From Kofleriaceae bacterium (GTDB lineage: Bacteria > Myxococcota_A > Polyangia > Haliangiales > Haliangiaceae), in NCBI GenBank assembly GCA_018058095.1, contig JAGPCO010000010.1:36892-100891 (forward strand): 64,000 nucleotides of DNA, given 5' to 3'. The notes below the pieces were generated by a model that searched no databases, was not told where the DNA came from, and saw only the letters and a program-made list of their open reading frames with translations. Position numbers and translations under genes: made by a program. Numbering within the stretch: the first letter of the stretch is position 1; the number at the start of each line of letters is the position of its first letter. Positions 61,330 to 64,000 of the stretch are shown here, piece by piece.

Positions 61330-63086
61330 GCCGCAGGCGACGCGGCGACCGGGTCGGCCTGCCACGCTGGGCCGGGCTGGCCGGCCTCGTGCTGAGCGGG
61401 GTGGCCCACGCCGGGCCGGCCGGGGCGCCGGTCGCGCCCAAACCTGCCGCCGCACCGACGGCGCCGGCCGCGCCCGCGCCCGCGCCCGCGCCCACGACAC
61501 CGCTCGTGCCGACGCCGGCGCCGAAGGCGACCGCCAAGGCCGCCCCGAGCCCGACGGCCACCTCGACGCCGGCCGCGACGGCGTCCCCGCCGGCCGCGAC
61601 GGCCGAGGTCGCGAGCGAGGCGGAAGCCCCGGACGACCCGCTCGACCTGCGCCTGACGATGTCCTCGTTCCTGTACCGCGAGAGCGGCGCCGATGCCCCG
61701 GCGGTGGTCGACCGCGGCGCCGAGCTCGAGAACGCCAGCCCGGTCAAGCGCTACTTCGGAGACCTCCGGCTCCAGCTCGATCGAGCTGGCCTGGCCATCG
61801 ACACCCGCGTCCGCCAGACCACCAGCCAGCGCTTCCAGTCCGGGGCGGTCGGCGGCAGCGAGTACGAGCTGCGCGCGCTGGCCTACCGCCTGGGCAGCGC
61901 GCGCACCTCGGCCACCGTTGGGCGCCAGCTCATCGACGAGGCGGGGGCCAGCCGGATCGACGGCGTCGCCGGCCGTCGTCAGCTCACCACCCTGGCCAGC
62001 GCGGTCGTGTTCGTCGGCGCGCTGCCGCTGCTGGGGTCACGCTCGCTGGCGACCGACTACCCCCGCTTGCGCGACGACACCGGCGCGCTGGGCGCGCCCC
62101 TGGTGCCGGCCATCGCCGGCCTGGGCGCGCGGTACCAGGGCGCCGACCTGCACGGCAGCCTCGGCCTGGCCGGGGTGTACGTGGCGCAGGAGGTGGCGGA
62201 CGCCACCGCGGCCGAGCGGACCCGGGTGTTCGCCAGCTCGTCCGGCTACTGGCGACCAGCCGCCATCGCCGACCTCTACCACTACGCGGTGGTCGAGGTG
62301 TCGGGCCAGGCCGGCGGCCGCCTGACCAACGGCAGCCTGGGGCTCGACCTTCGTCCCACCCCGGCGGTGCAGGTGACCGCCAGCGTGCACCACGTCGCGA
62401 CCGAGGTGTTCGAGCTGACCGCGCGCGACCTCCTGGCCGATCCCGATCCGGCGGCCGGGCCGATCGTGCAGAACGACCTGACCCTGATCCAGTCGAGCCA
62501 GGACGCGGCCCGGGTCGGGGCCAGCCTGGCGCTGGCGCGCGGCCGCTTCGAGCTGAGCGGACACGCCGGCGCGCAGCGCCGACCCGAGCTGGCGGTGGCC
62601 CTCGCCGACGGCAGCGGCCAGCTCGCCTTCCCGGAGGCTCGCTCGGTCGAGGCCGGGTTCGAGGTGGTCGATCGTCGCCTGGCCGGCAAGGTCCGGGTCA
62701 GCCTGGGCGGGCAGGTCAGCCGCCCGGTCGGGGACCAGCTGGCCAGCCGGGCCCGATCGGAGCTGCTGCGCGTGTTGGTGCGCGCGCCGTTCGCGGCCGG
62801 CCGCGGCGAGGCCGACGTCGACGTCAGCGCGTACCACTTCGCCGACGTGCGGCCGGCCGCCGCCTGCACCAACCTGGCGGCGCTGAGCTGCCTGGGCGCG
62901 GCCGAGACGCGCGCGGCCCAGGTCGGCGCGCTGGTGTCGTGGCGCGTCGGCGCGGAGTGGGTGGTCCTGGCCGATGCCCACGTCGGCGTCCGTGACAGCA
63001 CCTCGACCAACCTGACCTCCATGGTGACCTGGCCCCGGGTCGTGGCGTTCACCGGGCTGCTCCGCCTGCAGTGGAGGTATCGGTGA
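61320..63086 (+). CDS. Putative outer-membrane barrel with Pro/Ala-rich N-terminal segment (cluster II)
   Basis: The 588-aa protein has a signal peptide (RWAGLAGLVLSGVAHAGPAG). A disordered Ala/Pro/Thr stretch of about 70 residues follows, then some 480 residues of beta strands with polar turns, for example RLQLDRAGLAIDTRVRQTT, VEVSGQAGGRLTNGSLGLDL and RVGASLALARGRFELSGHAG. It ends in the aromatic LLRLQWRYR. This is a large-barrel pattern resembling the porin of porin-cytochrome complexes. It overlaps the multihaem gene by 10 nt and precedes a CxxxxCH lipoprotein. No family name is assigned. Confidence 0.7.
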   Translation: MSVSRRRRGDRVGLPRWAGLAGLVLSGVAHAGPAGAPVAPKPAAAPTAPAAPAPAPAPTTPLVPTPAPKATAKAAPSPTATSTPAATASPPAATAEVASEAEAPDDPLDLRLTMSSFLYRESGADAPAVVDRGAELENASPVKRYFGDLRLQLDRAGLAIDTRVRQTTSQRFQSGAVGGSEYELRALAYRLGSARTSATVGRQLIDEAGASRIDGVAGRRQLTTLASAVVFVGALPLLGSRSLATDYPRLRDDTGALGAPLVPAIAGLGARYQGADLHGSLGLAGVYVAQEVADATAAERTRVFASSSGYWRPAAIADLYHYAVVEVSGQAGGRLTNGSLGLDLRPTPAVQVTASVHHVATEVFELTARDLLADPDPAAGPIVQNDLTLIQSSQDAARVGASLALARGRFELSGHAGAQRRPELAVALADGSGQLAFPEARSVEAGFEVVDRRLAGKVRVSLGGQVSRPVGDQLASRARSELLRVLVRAPFAAGRGEADVDVSAYHFADVRPAAACTNLAALSCLGAAETRAAQVGALVSWRVGAEWVVLADAHVGVRDSTSTNLTSMVTWPRVVAFTGLLRLQWRYR

Positions 63087-63130
63087 CGATCGTACGAAGG
63101 CTGCACAGCCGGCGACGGCCAAGTCGTTGA

Positions 63131-63145
63131 GTGCAAGCGTTGCGC
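63131..63145. promoter_or_regulatory. Candidate operator dyad GTGCAAGCGTTGCGC
   Basis: It lies in the 106-bp gap before the 63193 gene, 48 bp upstream of its start. Its partners are at 30584-30598 (14 of 15 bases) and 37764-37778 (13 of 15). TGCACAGC also lies at 63102-63109. Confidence 0.4.
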
Positions 63146-63192
63146 GGGCCAGGTCGTGCCTGGTCTCACATTTGCTTATCCCGGGAGATCCC

Positions 63193-64000
63193 ATGCGCCG
63201 ATCCACCAGTGCCTCGACGTGGTCCACCCCCCTGGTGGTGGCCCTCGCTCTGCTCGCCGGGTGTGACCTCGGCTCGCATCCGGTGATCGACGGCGGGGCC
63301 AGCGAGAACGGCCCGTCGACCGGCTGTTCTGGCACCTGCCACGGCCAGGGCGAGAGCATCGCCCCGCCCCGCGACACGACGGGGCGGACCGACCTCGACT
63401 CGATCGGCGTCGGCGCGCACCAGGCTCACCTGGCCGGGTCCGACTGGCACAAGCGCTACACCTGCGACACCTGCCACACCGTCCCGAGCGAGGTCGGCGA
63501 GGTCGGCCACATCCTGGTCGCCGGCGCGAGCGGCATGGTGCGTGACGAGCTCCCGGCCGAGCTGACCCCGGGCGGGATGGGCACGGGCATGACGTGGGAT
63601 CACGCCACCGCCACCTGCACCGGCAGCTACTGCCACGGCGACACGCTCAACCAGGTCGATCCGACCAACAACATGGTGGTGATGGGCGCCGGCGGCACCA
63701 TCACCCAGCCGGTGTGGACCGTGCTCGACGGCAGCCAGAAGGAGTGCGGCGCCTGCCACGGCAACCCGCCGCCGGCGCCACACCCGGCCCAGGACGACTG
63801 CGGTCTGTGCCACCAGTCGATGAACCCGGGCGACTTCGCGCTGGGCAAGATCTCGTACCCCGAGCTGCACATCAACGGCGTGGTCGAGGTCAGCTCGACC
63901 CAGCCGTGTGACGCCTGCCATGGTGGCGGCGGGCAGTCGGCGCCGCCGCGCGACGTCGCCGGCAACACGCTGCCGACCAGCCCCGGCGTCGGTACCCACG
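63193..64000 (+). CDS. CxxxxCH/CxxCH multihaem lipoprotein (3' end outside window)
   Basis: The frame is open to the last base, 269 complete codons so far. GGGAGA five bases before ATG 63193 is a good ribosome site. The lipoprotein signal ends LLAGC (cysteine near residue 24). Six haem-like sites are visible: CSGTCH, CDTCH, CTGSYCH, CGACH, CGLCH and CDACH. The pairing of a C-x4-CH site with a following CxxCH in CGACHGNPPP is the mark of the Geobacter-type CxxxxCH/CxxCH domain. These proteins are surface or outer-membrane cytochromes. Position after two barrels and the giant cytochrome suggests a terminal outer-surface haem protein for cluster II. Confidence 0.88.
   Translation, partial: MRRSTSASTWSTPLVVALALLAGCDLGSHPVIDGGASENGPSTGCSGTCHGQGESIAPPRDTTGRTDLDSIGVGAHQAHLAGSDWHKRYTCDTCHTVPSEVGEVGHILVAGASGMVRDELPAELTPGGMGTGMTWDHATATCTGSYCHGDTLNQVDPTNNMVVMGAGGTITQPVWTVLDGSQKECGACHGNPPPAPHPAQDDCGLCHQSMNPGDFALGKISYPELHINGVVEVSSTQPCDACHGGGGQSAPPRDVAGNTLPTSPGVGTH

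Overview
This is a 64-kb, very GC-rich chromosomal window with dense, strongly G/C-ending codons. It looks like a myxobacterium-type bacterium (Myxococcota, possibly the Haliangium/Kofleriaceae side). That placement is inferred from a PEGA-tailed Ser/Thr kinase, an FHA-containing sigma-54 activator, many lipoproteins with Asp/Ala/Pro/Gly linkers after the lipobox cysteine, and multiheme cytochromes. No rRNA or other taxonomic marker settles it. No phage, transposase or true CRISPR array is visible.

Layout. 1-2403: 3' part of mutS. 2680-9124: two secreted haem-binding propeller-like lipoproteins around a HEAT-repeat protein, with a strong terminator at 5803-5841. 9132-13612: three leftward envelope genes. 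13749-20101: housekeeping run tilS, ftsH, folP, cdaA, cdaR. 20303-21682: small proteins, a histidine phosphatase and a PilZ protein. 21829-21987: tRNA-Lys and tRNA-Glu, followed directly by an unusual array (to 22480) of tandem copies of the tRNA-Glu 3' part. 22552-30576: DUF1993, DUF2891, rpsT, mazG, phoH, an HD-GYP protein, ybeY and a methyltransferase. 30851-37241: secreted cytochrome/DUF1501-type proteins, a VWA lipoprotein and a lectin-fold lipoprotein. 37274-44636: electron-transfer cluster I. 44638-52851: signalling and envelope genes (Kelch lipoprotein, TPR-like protein, Ser/Thr kinase, sigma-54 activator, lipoproteins). 52865-64000: electron-transfer cluster II, running off the window edge.

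The two electron-transfer clusters are the main biological theme. Cluster I is five genes joined by 4-nt stop/start overlaps: an inner-membrane cytochrome-b-like protein, a 23-haem cytochrome, a 10-haem lipoprotein, a putative outer-membrane barrel, and a membrane-anchored ferredoxin/FAD oxidoreductase. Cluster II carries the same parts rearranged: a fusion of cNMP-like, polyferredoxin and cytochrome-b domains, a second ferredoxin/FAD oxidoreductase, a 30-site multihaem cytochrome, two putative outer-membrane barrels and a CxxxxCH/CxxCH lipoprotein. Together they could move electrons from a soluble donor through the inner membrane and periplasm to or from the outside. That function is inferred from parts and order only. 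A dyad close to GTGCAAGCSTTGCGC occurs upstream of three of these transcription units.

Three other patterns stand out: (i) many genes have a TAnnnT hexamer 5-9 nt before the start codon, which suggests leaderless mRNAs; (ii) a palindromic repeat of about 100 bp whose edge supplies the stop codon of two unrelated genes and which is exactly duplicated (114 bp) at 29086-29313; (iii) the tRNA-Glu-derived array.
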